In this document: positions 26,832 through 34,556 of the stretch, piece after piece
Layout of the letters: each line of letters begins with the position of its first letter
Position numbering within the stretch: the stretch's first letter is position 1
From: Anaerolineales bacterium UBA3499
GTDB lineage: Bacteria > Chloroflexota > Anaerolineae > Anaerolineales > UBA11657
Assembly: GCA_002377585.1 (NCBI GenBank)
Contig: DFQC01000021.1
Span: 22,880 to 75,924 of the forward strand
Length of the DNA stretch: 53,045 nt
Direction of reading: 5' to 3'
The notes under the pieces: generated by a model
Database searches by the model: none
The model's input: only the letters and a program-made list of their open reading frames with translations
What the model was told of the DNA's origin: nothing
Translations under genes and position numbers: made by a program

Positions 26832-27701
26832 TTAGATGTATTTGTTAATTAGTAAGCCCAGGTGTTTTTTGGTTTCATCCGGGACTGAGTTAGTTTGAGT
26901 GATTATTGCATCTGCGAGCGCATCACTGCATCCGCACTCTAGAACTTGATTGGCAGGAAGATCTTGTGATAAATTGCGGAGGGCGTCCTGCGCAATTACA
27001 GTGTTTTGAATCAGAGTACGTATTACTATCTCAACACTTACTGGTATTTCGCTGATATGCCATACGTCATAATCGGTAACATGACCCATTACTGCATAAC
27101 ACATTTCCGCCTCTCGTGCGAGAAATGCTTCTGGACTTGTGGTCATTCCAATAATACTCATACCCCATTGGCGAAATGTGTTACTTTCTGATTTTGTGCT
27201 GAATCGTGGACCCTCTATAGTAATAAAATCTCCACCGTCATGCACAGTTGCACCTGTTTCTCTGACTGATTTAGATAGCGCTTTGGATAATTCAATACAG
27301 AATGGATTTGCTACTCCTATGTGAGCTACCATACCATTGGTGAAGAAAGTATTTATCCTTTTACTGGTGTTATCAAACAGACCATCAGGTATCACAATGT
27401 TTCCTGGCGCCAAATGATCCTGAAGTGATCCAACTGCACTTATTGATACAATACGTTGCACTCCTAGTGTTTTGAGAGCATAGATATTGGCTCTATAATT
27501 TATTTCAGATGGAGAGATAGTGTGATTTTTACCGTGGCGAGCTAAGAAGGCTACTTTTTGCTCGTTGAGCATTCCGGTCATTATTGTACTGCTTGGTTTA
27601 CCGAAAGGAGTGTCAACTTCAATCTCTTCTTTTTCAACGAGATCTGACATGCCATATAAGCCACTACCACCAATGAATCCTAATGTTATGTCCGTCGTCA
27701 T
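26832..27701 (-). CDS. mtnP: S-methyl-5'-thioadenosine phosphorylase
   Basis: Cleaves methylthioadenosine to adenine and methylthioribose-1-phosphate in methionine salvage. Marks: GFIGGSGLYGM with the phosphate-binding Gly-Ser-Gly; FLARHGKNHTISPSEINYRANIYAL, here cited as ARHGKNHTISPSEINYRAN; and the purine-site region FITIEGPRFSTKSESN; MGMTTSPEAFLAREAEMCYA is present as IIGMTTSPEAFLAREAEMC. The C-terminus resembles the trimeric human-type enzyme. 289 residues. An AGGA ribosome site lies eight bases before ATG 27701. The rodA-like gene follows on the same strand with a gap of under 90 bases. Confidence 0.94.
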   Translation of the reverse strand: MTTDITLGFIGGSGLYGMSDLVEKEEIEVDTPFGKPSSTIMTGMLNEQKVAFLARHGKNHTISPSEINYRANIYALKTLGVQRIVSISAVGSLQDHLAPGNIVIPDGLFDNTSKRINTFFTNGMVAHIGVANPFCIELSKALSKSVRETGATVHDGGDFITIEGPRFSTKSESNTFRQWGMSIIGMTTSPEAFLAREAEMCYAVMGHVTDYDVWHISEIPVSVEIVIRTLIQNTVIAQDALRNLSQDLPANQVLECGCSDALADAIITQTNSVPDETKKHLGLLINKYI

Positions 27702-27763
27702 ATCATTTTCCTTATTAAGTTACGTAGTATAACCATTGTATAACATATGTTGAATTAGAGTGT

Positions 27764-27800
27764 TATATCAATATTATTGTATTGAAATAATATTGATATA
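27764..27800. repeat. 15-bp perfect AT-rich inverted repeat (hairpin) after the ftsZ operon
   Basis: Arms 27764-27778 and 27786-27800 are perfect inverted copies, separated by a seven-base loop. The arms are almost pure A/T (one C or G each). The repeat begins six bases after the stop of the LCP-like gene, at the end of the long minus-strand operon, so it may act as a terminator or 3' stabiliser, though no T run follows on either strand. It also lies just upstream of mtnP, where it could bind a protein. Confidence 0.6.
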
Positions 27801-27805
27801 GTTGA

Positions 27806-28555
27806 TTATCTGGATTTATGAGTAACGTCATCAAGATAGGTGAGGTTGTTAGTTGTTAATGTCGTAATTTCAATGTTTTGTGAATTTATTGGGAATATAT
27901 GTTGAGCAATTGATGTTAAGTCAATCATGTCAGTCGCTTCAGGACGTATATGTTTGAAATAATTGTTGATATCTAGATTGCTTTCAAGTAATTCAGCACG
28001 GTGTACCATAGCTCGTATTATCACAGTTTGGCGAGCTGTTCTTGTATTTACATCTTGGTGGTTTGTAACGTAGTTAATGGCGCTTGTCCCGTTTTGATTG
28101 ACACCTGAAATATGTATTCCGCCGAGTTCGTCAATTAGCCAGGCAAATTGCTTTCTATTAAGAATAAACTCGGCATCTATAGAACTTGGTATGAGGCCTT
28201 CGACTGATTGTGTTAACGATTTAGGTGTATTTACAAATTGATATTCTAGGGATGGTGTGACGGGTACTCCAGTTAAGATAACTCTATCATAATTGCCACT
28301 AAACGATATTGTCCATAAAGAATCCAGGTCAGATGTTGCTGATGAATTATCTGTATTAATTCCTACCACTAAATAAGTTTTTGTGTTCTTGGACTTAGTA
28401 CTGTGAAGATTATGAAGTTCAGTCAATGCTTCCAATGGATTTGTTATAGTAATAGTATTCTGCATTGCTAGAATTGATCCAACACATGCACCTAAAATAG
28501 CAAAGACTAGACTTGTAGTAAAAATAAATGATTTGGGCCAGTATGATGATTGCAT
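27806..28555 (-). CDS. Degenerate LytR-CpsA-Psr (LCP) family membrane protein
   Basis: 249 residues: a short cytoplasmic end, one membrane helix (about residues 9-31) and an extracytoplasmic domain. The domain follows the LCP layout: VVGINTDNSSATSDLDSLW (matching the usual RSDT region), a VILTGVP strand where active members have SIPRDT, FAWLIDELGGIHISG (usual VDALGGV), and VNTRTARQTVIIRAM (usual D-x-gR-x-RQ). The first catalytic Arg-Asp pair is missing, so attachment of polymers to peptidoglycan in the classical way is doubtful. It is the last gene of the ftsZ operon, two bases after a 63-aa membrane protein. The family call is by pattern, not search. Confidence 0.55.
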   Translation of the reverse strand: MQSSYWPKSFIFTTSLVFAILGACVGSILAMQNTITITNPLEALTELHNLHSTKSKNTKTYLVVGINTDNSSATSDLDSLWTISFSGNYDRVILTGVPVTPSLEYQFVNTPKSLTQSVEGLIPSSIDAEFILNRKQFAWLIDELGGIHISGVNQNGTSAINYVTNHQDVNTRTARQTVIIRAMVHRAELLESNLDINNYFKHIRPEATDMIDLTSIAQHIFPINSQNIEITTLTTNNLTYLDDVTHKSR

Positions 28556-28557
28556 TG

Positions 28558-28749
28558 TTAGAACAGTAGCAATGTGACTATGAAAGCTAGGATAGTACTT
28601 GCTGTAAAAACTACAGACCAGACTATCATAATACGAAATGTGATTCCAATTGTAAGATTTTTGAATAAATTAGATGCTTTGAGCATCCAACCGGTTGTTG
28701 CTCGTAGAATTCTTATTTCAATAGCGCTAGTTATAGATTTATTAAGCAT
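28558..28749 (-). CDS. Small membrane protein in the ftsZ operon
   Basis: 63 residues: an amphipathic, basic N-terminal half with an EIRILRATTGWMLKA segment, then one hydrophobic helix (about residues 38-62, FRIMIVWSVVFTASTILAF). Its stop lies two bases before the LCP-like ATG, and its start 44 bases after the 86-aa gene, all on the same strand; this packing is the main evidence that it is a real gene. I do not recognise a family. The opposite strand is also open over this stretch, but without operon context. Confidence 0.5.
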   Translation of the reverse strand: MLNKSITSAIEIRILRATTGWMLKASNLFKNLTIGITFRIMIVWSVVFTASTILAFIVTLLLF

Positions 28750-28793
28750 AAAGGTAATATCTTGATTATTATTGTTTTGGTAAAATAGCTCGA

Positions 28794-29054
28794 TTATTTG
28801 GATAAGGTCATTTTTAGCACTTTACCGTTGTTGTTAGCGACTACACGTACTATTTTGTGCATTGTATGTCCTCCGGGCAGTGAGGCTACACCTTTATAGG
28901 TAAGAAGGTACCTATAAGTATGATCTCTTTTAGAAGAGTCTTTAATGTTAGTTGTAGATTGTTTGCTTATGCTTGGTAAAACCCCTTTGAATTCGGGAAA
29001 TTTTTTGTATACGCTTACAGATATTGATTTTACGTTACCTGAGCTTAACGACAT
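28794..29054 (-). CDS. 86-aa protein resembling the C-terminal tail of the TPR-peptidase
   Basis: A small soluble protein with no signal or membrane segment. It has the pattern KKFPEFKGVLPSISKQ, a central YRYLLTYKG, and a C-terminal VRVVANNNGKVLKMTLSK. The last ten residues (GKVLKMTLSK) align position by position with the end of the TPR-C25 peptidase encoded two genes upstream (GKIIKFAVSR), and the preceding 70 residues can be aligned loosely. It has a near-ideal ribosome site (AGGAGA) and starts 13 bases after ftsZ. It may be a free copy of the peptidase tail domain, perhaps a competitor, adaptor or inhibitor. That role is inference. Confidence 0.7.
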   Translation of the reverse strand: MSLSSGNVKSISVSVYKKFPEFKGVLPSISKQSTTNIKDSSKRDHTYRYLLTYKGVASLPGGHTMHKIVRVVANNNGKVLKMTLSK

Positions 29055-29067
29055 TTGTATCTCCTGT

Positions 29068-30297
29068 TTAGGTATGCTTATGTTCTATCGAATCTCGAAT
29101 GCGTTGTCTGCGAAGAAAGGCAGGCGTTTCCAAATTGTACGGTGAGGGACTATAGGGAAATGCTTCTTGTGATTTGAGTGATGAACTGTTCGTATCAAAG
29201 TTTGGTTTGATAGTATTTTGCGTTTTAAGTGGTACCACATTGGAATTGATGTCATCGAAGGATTGCCTAAATGGTATTTCGCCGATGACGTTCTCTAAAG
29301 AGTGTCCTCCCACTCCAGTGGCAAGGACAATAATTTGTACACGATCCTGTAGTTGTTCTTCTACTGTTACACCCAAGGTTAGTTGTGAATTGGGACCGAG
29401 AGCAGTCCGTATTTCTTTGACTGCGCGTTCTATTTCATTCATAGGGAGACTGTAGCCTCCTGTAAAATGGACTAGCAATCCTGTTGCGTAGTTCATTCCA
29501 GAAATATCTTGCAATGGATGGTGTAATGCAGAACGTACTGCTGTCATGGTAGAATTTGGACCTTTACCATGGCCAATTGCTAGAACAGCACCTCCCGATT
29601 GATGTAGTAATTCCCGTATGTCAGCAAAATCGACATTGATCAATCCAGTTTTCAATACAACTTCGGTGATGGATTGGATACCTTGTCTCAGAATATCATC
29701 AGCCATTCTAAATGCTACATCTAGTGTGATTTCCTTAGGAACAATTTGAAGCAGACGTTCGTTAGGTACTGTTATAAGAGTGTCACAATGTCTCTGTAAC
29801 ACTGTTATACCTTGCATAGCATTGTGATAGCGGTGAGTGCCCTCAAAGTTGAATGGCATTGTAACCACTGCGACTGTGATGATATCTAAATCTCTAGCTA
29901 ATTCTGCTACGACGGGAGCAGCTCCTGTACCGGTCCCACCTCCCATACCACAAGTTATAAACAATATATCAGCATTTTCTATGCTTTCTGATATATCATT
30001 TAGACTTTCATAAGCAGCTGTTTCTCCAGTTTGAGGATCTCCCCCAGCTCCATGTCCATTAGTAAATTGCTTTCCTAGAAGTAATTTGCTAGGGGCTTCA
30101 TTTTGATACAAAGCTTGTTTGTCGGTATTGGCTGCGATAAAGTCAACTCCATCTATTCCGAACTGTATCATTCTGTCAACAGCATTACACCCTGCACCTC
30201 CTAGACCAATGACCTTAATCACCGTATTTTGATCGTATTTTAGATCTATTGGGTGTTCGCTGTTGGTATCATTTTGTACAGTTTGGTATGTATTCAT
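29068..30297 (-). CDS. ftsZ: Cell division protein FtsZ
   Basis: Tubulin-like GTPase forming the division ring. All key marks are present: GLGGAGCNAVDRM, the tubulin signature GMGGGTGTGAAP, NFEGTHRY-type PFNFEGTHR, and the T7 catalytic loop GLINVDFADIR. A long, poorly conserved linker (about residues 335-385) leads to a C-terminal ETPAFLRRQRIRD, the peptide that usually binds membrane tethers. 409 residues. It starts three bases after a TIM-barrel gene and is followed by an 86-aa gene, so it is embedded in the sigma-54-linked operon and not in a dcw cluster. No ftsA or mur genes are in the window. Confidence 0.97.
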   Translation of the reverse strand: MNTYQTVQNDTNSEHPIDLKYDQNTVIKVIGLGGAGCNAVDRMIQFGIDGVDFIAANTDKQALYQNEAPSKLLLGKQFTNGHGAGGDPQTGETAAYESLNDISESIENADILFITCGMGGGTGTGAAPVVAELARDLDIITVAVVTMPFNFEGTHRYHNAMQGITVLQRHCDTLITVPNERLLQIVPKEITLDVAFRMADDILRQGIQSITEVVLKTGLINVDFADIRELLHQSGGAVLAIGHGKGPNSTMTAVRSALHHPLQDISGMNYATGLLVHFTGGYSLPMNEIERAVKEIRTALGPNSQLTLGVTVEEQLQDRVQIIVLATGVGGHSLENVIGEIPFRQSFDDINSNVVPLKTQNTIKPNFDTNSSSLKSQEAFPYSPSPYNLETPAFLRRQRIRDSIEHKHT

Positions 30298-30300
30298 GGT

Positions 30301-31650
30301 TTACACTATGGCTTTATTTGATAACACTTTTGATTTTTTTGAGATTGTCTCCAAATCTTCATATTTGATTCGATGAGTTGTGCATCCAGCTTGTTTTAAT
30401 TGAGCTTCCACATCAAGACTAATTTCGTGATGATTAGCTACTATTGTTACAGTATCTGATAGCAGAGCGGCATCTACTGAGTACCCACAACATGCATCAT
30501 TATCTTGCACTAATGTTCCAGCAATATTCCAGTGCCATTCAGATAAACCCCAGTCGAAACGTGGTAATAAAATATAATGTTTCAGTATTTTATGCGTATA
30601 TAGAGAATTTATGTATTCTTTCCCGAGCGTCATCATGGAAGGATGAGTTTTAGTAATGATGTTCTGCAATTGTTGAGCTGCTGGTGTTGTGTCTCCTTCA
30701 TTTGGTAACCAAGCATCATCTGAAGCTGGATGTCCTGAATCAGCACATAGCAACCAAAAATTTACGTTTAATAGATAATCAGGCAGGTGTCCAGAAAGCA
30801 TTGCGTTTGCGATGCTTATATTGCAAGTTGTGTGCCAGGCTATATCTTTATGTTCTTGGGTCCTGTTATCTATCTCAGTTCGTCGAGCTCCACCAGCGAT
30901 CATGAGTATGGGTCGTATGTGTCCTATAACTTTTTCCATTATTTCTGCATACCATTCGAATGACCAGAACCCAGTTTGGTCTTGGGACCCTGGCGGTGTA
31001 CGATATGGCTGAGAGGCCGGCCAAGCTTTGTGACCACCTCTCCCCCAATCGGCCGCATGCGATCCTGCAAATGAATATATTCCTAGAACGAGATTATCGA
31101 TTATTGCTTGGTGTTGTCTAGAAACAATTGTTTCTAGTACAGCACTTAGAAATGATGTGTCCCAGTATATTCCTCCTTGGTAGAGAGGAGTTAGTGTTGC
31201 TGGTAAACCGGAGTCTATTTGTAGTTTGGCAATGGGTATCCAGCAGTCGACAAAACGTTCAGCAAGATGCTTTTGCTCGAAATCTCCGGGTTTCCATGAT
31301 GTACGCATGTTAGGACAATCAAATACGCATACGTATTTAACTCCCCAATTAGCATAAGCCTGCAAGGTGCTTTGGACTACATCAATATCCAATGGTTTTA
31401 TATAGTTGGTTTTTATATGGATTATTGGCTCGATACCTGATTGAATAAGTGGTGATAGAAAGGTCTCGGGGATAGACCTGTTAGTGGAGCTTACCAGAGT
31501 TATCCAATTGGCTCCCAAATTTTGGAGCTTGGGCAACCAATATTCAACGTCTGTCGAGCGGTAGTGTAATTCATCAGGATAATAATGAAAACCAAGCCCA
31601 GTTTTATGAGTCGTGCGATGATTTGTTTTTGGTCTCATAACATTGTGCAT
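30301..31650 (-). CDS. TIM-barrel, glycoside-hydrolase-like protein, probably inactive
   Basis: 449 residues without a signal peptide, so cytoplasmic. The fold pattern is a GH39/GH-A-like barrel: FHYYPDELHYRSTDVEYWLP, LGANWITLVSS, VKYVCVFDCPN and PILMIAGGARRTEID. In GH-A enzymes the fourth and seventh strands end in Asn-Glu-Pro and Thr-Glu-Gly; here the corresponding places read DCP (Cys112) and IAG (Ala252), so both catalytic glutamates seem replaced. The C-terminal 120 residues have a less clear fold. It sits between the TPR-peptidase (21 bases upstream) and ftsZ (3 bases downstream) and may serve as a binding module. An AGGA ribosome site precedes ATG 31650. The family assignment is from memory. 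Confidence 0.6.
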   Translation of the reverse strand: MHNVMRPKTNHRTTHKTGLGFHYYPDELHYRSTDVEYWLPKLQNLGANWITLVSSTNRSIPETFLSPLIQSGIEPIIHIKTNYIKPLDIDVVQSTLQAYANWGVKYVCVFDCPNMRTSWKPGDFEQKHLAERFVDCWIPIAKLQIDSGLPATLTPLYQGGIYWDTSFLSAVLETIVSRQHQAIIDNLVLGIYSFAGSHAADWGRGGHKAWPASQPYRTPPGSQDQTGFWSFEWYAEIMEKVIGHIRPILMIAGGARRTEIDNRTQEHKDIAWHTTCNISIANAMLSGHLPDYLLNVNFWLLCADSGHPASDDAWLPNEGDTTPAAQQLQNIITKTHPSMMTLGKEYINSLYTHKILKHYILLPRFDWGLSEWHWNIAGTLVQDNDACCGYSVDAALLSDTVTIVANHHEISLDVEAQLKQAGCTTHRIKYEDLETISKKSKVLSNKAIV

Positions 31651-31671
31651 CTATTTATCCTTGGCTAGCAT

Positions 31672-34452
31672 TTATCTAGATACTGCAAATTTGATGATCT
31701 TGCCGTACTTATTTACAGTAGCATGTGCATATTGCTGATTTTGATAATTGTTGAAATCAAGCGTTCGCTGCGTAGAGTATATGAACTGTTCTAGATCAGA
31801 AGGGAGCATTTTGCTTTGATTTGTATGTGCGGAGGCAGATTCAGATACCAACTCCGTTTTCCGTACGGCGAATTCCCCAGTTTCCATGCCTGGCAAATAG
31901 TGCGATACCATTGCTCGTACCTGTGCTAAGGCTTCTGGAGTGCCCAGGGCTTTGGCACAAGCATTGTGGCTCTTAGCACAGGCAGAGTGTAAATTAGCAA
32001 CTGGTATTGGATTTGACTTTGGCAGCGTTTTAGTTGGAGTTGGTAACATTCTTGGATCACGGAGTAATGGGTCTCCATATAACACAAAGCTTAGTAGAGC
32101 TTTCTGATCCTCCCCATCTAGGAATCCTTGACGCGATTGCATTGTTTGCGCCAAACCCATTTTAGATCGTCGTAACGCTTCACCAATCTGCAAACCTTCT
32201 CTAATATGGTGCCAGAAGAATCTGCCTACGAGATCTGCGCCTACTAGCGGAGTTCCAACAGCACCATATGCTATGCGAGTAGAACCTACAACTGCACGGC
32301 TACCTGATTGAAGAAAATGAAGACATAATGCATCTTCTGCAGACTGCTTCATTATGATATTTGCTCCATAGCAAGCTTCAGTGAAAACTATACATGGTGC
32401 TTGACCATGCTTTATGTCAGATGGTCTTAGTGCTATTGGATATTGTGGGGCTTGTCCATCAAAAGAGATGCTTTCTCCAAACCATTCTGATGTATTTTCA
32501 AGACCATGTAAATTACAATACAGCAAATCAGAGATTTGAGACAGACGGTCTAATGGAATGTTGCTTGCTTCAATAGGTGGGCTGCTAATCAAGTCCTTTC
32601 TATGTCCAATTACGTTGAAAACTTCCAGAGAGGCATCTAGCCATATGTCTGCACTATAACCTAAATTGTGTTGCTTTGCAGCTCCGGGTTGCCAAGATGG
32701 TATAAGCCATCTTAGCCATCTAAATAACAGAGGGATTTGCATGGGAGGTTCATTGTGGGCATCAATGGTGCTCTGAATTAAATTTGCTAATACACTTGGA
32801 TTGTCACCGATATGGGATGGGAGTCTGCCAACTGGCCATTTAGGGACGAAATAGTTTTCATCATCTGTACCGTAGGGATTGTCGGACAAAACATCCTTAT
32901 CATGATCATCAGTTGGGTTGGGTAGGCGATGAAATGGAACAACATTGTCTCCACCAATTAGTAGCATCGATCCTATCTGTTTATTATCGTTATTCAATTT
33001 GGAATTTACTTGTTTGATTACATTCTTGATAGAAGTTGTATCCTGCCCATTTATAACCGAAAGTTGGAACGGAGCTATGCTTTCAGATACATCGGGTAAT
33101 ATCACCAAACACTCTCTACCAGTTCTTTTAGTAGTGGTTTCCGATAATAATCTGATTAAAGTTAAAATTTTCTCGGCTCCACTAGTGCCAAATTGATCGA
33201 CAAGTGGGCGTGCACAGGTGATGATGACGTGTACAGAATCGTTTTTTGCTAACTTATTGCTGTTAGAATGTGAGTTTATGTTGAATGAATCTATGTCATT
33301 CTGGGTTGCAACAAGGACTTCATTGCTATTGTCAGAAATTTTTACATTATCAGAAGGCACATCATAGGTGTTTAAGACATGCTTCTGGGAATTGTGAGGT
33401 AAGGTAGAATTGATTTTTAATTCAGGATTAAGAAATTGTTGATCATTTCTGCTTGTTGCGTTTTCGGTCTCAGAGGACGAATTGATACTATATGGTTTGG
33501 TTGAAGCCATAGTTGTGCCCACAAAATTATTGATGTTTGTGTCGTTTAGACGTATCGCGGGATTTTGATTGGCTGTTTGCGTAGTGTCTTGCTCTGTGTA
33601 TGAATTTGTGAAAATATCATTATTGTCTAACAATAAATCCGCTGACTCTGGAAGTCCCGTATGATTGACAGTGATATTGTGGCCATCACCAATCTGATTG
33701 ATACCCAATGTTGAGGCCACATCTGTAGGAATTGGAGCAGGTTGTTCAATCAATGGTTCGGGAGGCCAAATAGGGCGGTAGGAATGATCATCATGCCAGT
33801 AACGGTCAACCACTTCTCGGGCCGGGTCTAGGTGAACCACGTCATGTAACAGTTCTACTCCTTTGGTGTAGTCTCCGGTTCTCAAAAGAGATTCAGCAAG
33901 GCATAGGTTGATTGCTATACATTGTGGCCATCTGTCATAGAAGCCTTGGGCTAATGGAAATGCCAATTCTGCTTTTCCTGCAAACCAGTGACTTTTAAGT
34001 AGCAATAAGGCAGGCAATGGAGAATCAGGATTAGCCTGTAATGCATGTTCAGCTGCCTTGCTGGCATTATCCCATTGTAGGTTTGTAATTGCAGTATAAC
34101 TTTCACGTGTGGCTACTATCCAGGGTATACGTGGTAGTGATTGACCACGCAACATACGTGTTAATCCTTCAGATAAAGCTAAAACTTCATTTTTACCAAT
34201 GTTGCTCGCAATACCGGCAAGCATTTCATGCACGGACACTTGCTCAGGGTCTACCACAGCCAGATTTTTTAATATGGTAAAGGCTTCATGTTCGTTGTTG
34301 TCAGAGATAAGGGATTTTGCTAGGAACAGGTTGACTGTAAAATCTTGTGGCCATACCTGTAACCATGCTCGTGACAACTTACGTGCATAGTCAGATCGAC
34401 GTGCGCTCAGTGATGCTTCAATAAGCCGGATTAGTTGCGTGCGGTTTAACAC
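31672..34452 (-). CDS. TPR-containing C25/caspase-like cysteine peptidase
   Basis: 926 residues, cytoplasmic by sequence. About residues 1-220 are TPR-like helical repeats, 235-402 a polar Asn/Ser/Thr-rich linker, and 405-800 a C25 (gingipain)-type peptidase domain. The domain shows MLLIGGDNVVPFHRLP, SDNPYGTDDENY, VGRLPSHIGDNP, then LLYCNLHGLENT with the likely catalytic His649, IVFTEACYGANI with the likely nucleophile Cys694, GSRAVVGSTRIAYGAVGTPL, and FVLYGDPLLR. The last 80 residues resemble the stand-alone 86-aa protein downstream. GTG 34452 is the only workable start, since a stop lies ten codons upstream. A perfect sigma-54 promoter lies directly in front, with a predicted start one base before the GTG, so the message may be leaderless. 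No CRISPR partner is near. Confidence 0.82.
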   Translation of the reverse strand: MLNRTQLIRLIEASLSARRSDYARKLSRAWLQVWPQDFTVNLFLAKSLISDNNEHEAFTILKNLAVVDPEQVSVHEMLAGIASNIGKNEVLALSEGLTRMLRGQSLPRIPWIVATRESYTAITNLQWDNASKAAEHALQANPDSPLPALLLLKSHWFAGKAELAFPLAQGFYDRWPQCIAINLCLAESLLRTGDYTKGVELLHDVVHLDPAREVVDRYWHDDHSYRPIWPPEPLIEQPAPIPTDVASTLGINQIGDGHNITVNHTGLPESADLLLDNNDIFTNSYTEQDTTQTANQNPAIRLNDTNINNFVGTTMASTKPYSINSSSETENATSRNDQQFLNPELKINSTLPHNSQKHVLNTYDVPSDNVKISDNSNEVLVATQNDIDSFNINSHSNSNKLAKNDSVHVIITCARPLVDQFGTSGAEKILTLIRLLSETTTKRTGRECLVILPDVSESIAPFQLSVINGQDTTSIKNVIKQVNSKLNNDNKQIGSMLLIGGDNVVPFHRLPNPTDDHDKDVLSDNPYGTDDENYFVPKWPVGRLPSHIGDNPSVLANLIQSTIDAHNEPPMQIPLLFRWLRWLIPSWQPGAAKQHNLGYSADIWLDASLEVFNVIGHRKDLISSPPIEASNIPLDRLSQISDLLYCNLHGLENTSEWFGESISFDGQAPQYPIALRPSDIKHGQAPCIVFTEACYGANIIMKQSAEDALCLHFLQSGSRAVVGSTRIAYGAVGTPLVGADLVGRFFWHHIREGLQIGEALRRSKMGLAQTMQSRQGFLDGEDQKALLSFVLYGDPLLRDPRMLPTPTKTLPKSNPIPVANLHSACAKSHNACAKALGTPEALAQVRAMVSHYLPGMETGEFAVRKTELVSESASAHTNQSKMLPSDLEQFIYSTQRTLDFNNYQNQQYAHATVNKYGKIIKFAVSR

Positions 34453-34463
34453 ACATATGCTTG

Positions 34464-34479
34464 TGCAAGGAACGTGCCA
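34464..34479 (-). promoter_or_regulatory. Sigma-54 promoter of the TPR-peptidase gene
   Basis: The minus strand reads TGGCACG (34479-34473), four bases, then TTGCA (34468-34464). This is a perfect -24/-12 consensus with the correct GG-to-GC spacing. The predicted start is about 34453, next to the GTG start at 34452. It sits in the 104-base gap between the giant TPR gene and the peptidase gene, three to five genes below rpoN itself. Confidence 0.85.
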
Positions 34480-34556
34480 CTAGATGTATTTTATACCTAA
34501 GATAATGTCAGGATTAACTATTAAGTTTGTATATTCTATAAAAAACTAATGTAAGA

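Noticed and set aside
28574..28765. 63-codon plus-strand reading frame opposite the small membrane protein
   Set aside because: It lacks a ribosome site and operon context, while the minus-strand frame fits tightly between two genes.
31672..34452. Type III-E CRISPR TPR-CHAT (Craspase) peptidase
   Set aside because: The domain pairing is similar, but there is no gRAMP/Cas7-11 gene, no CRISPR array and the peptidase core resembles C25 more than CHAT.
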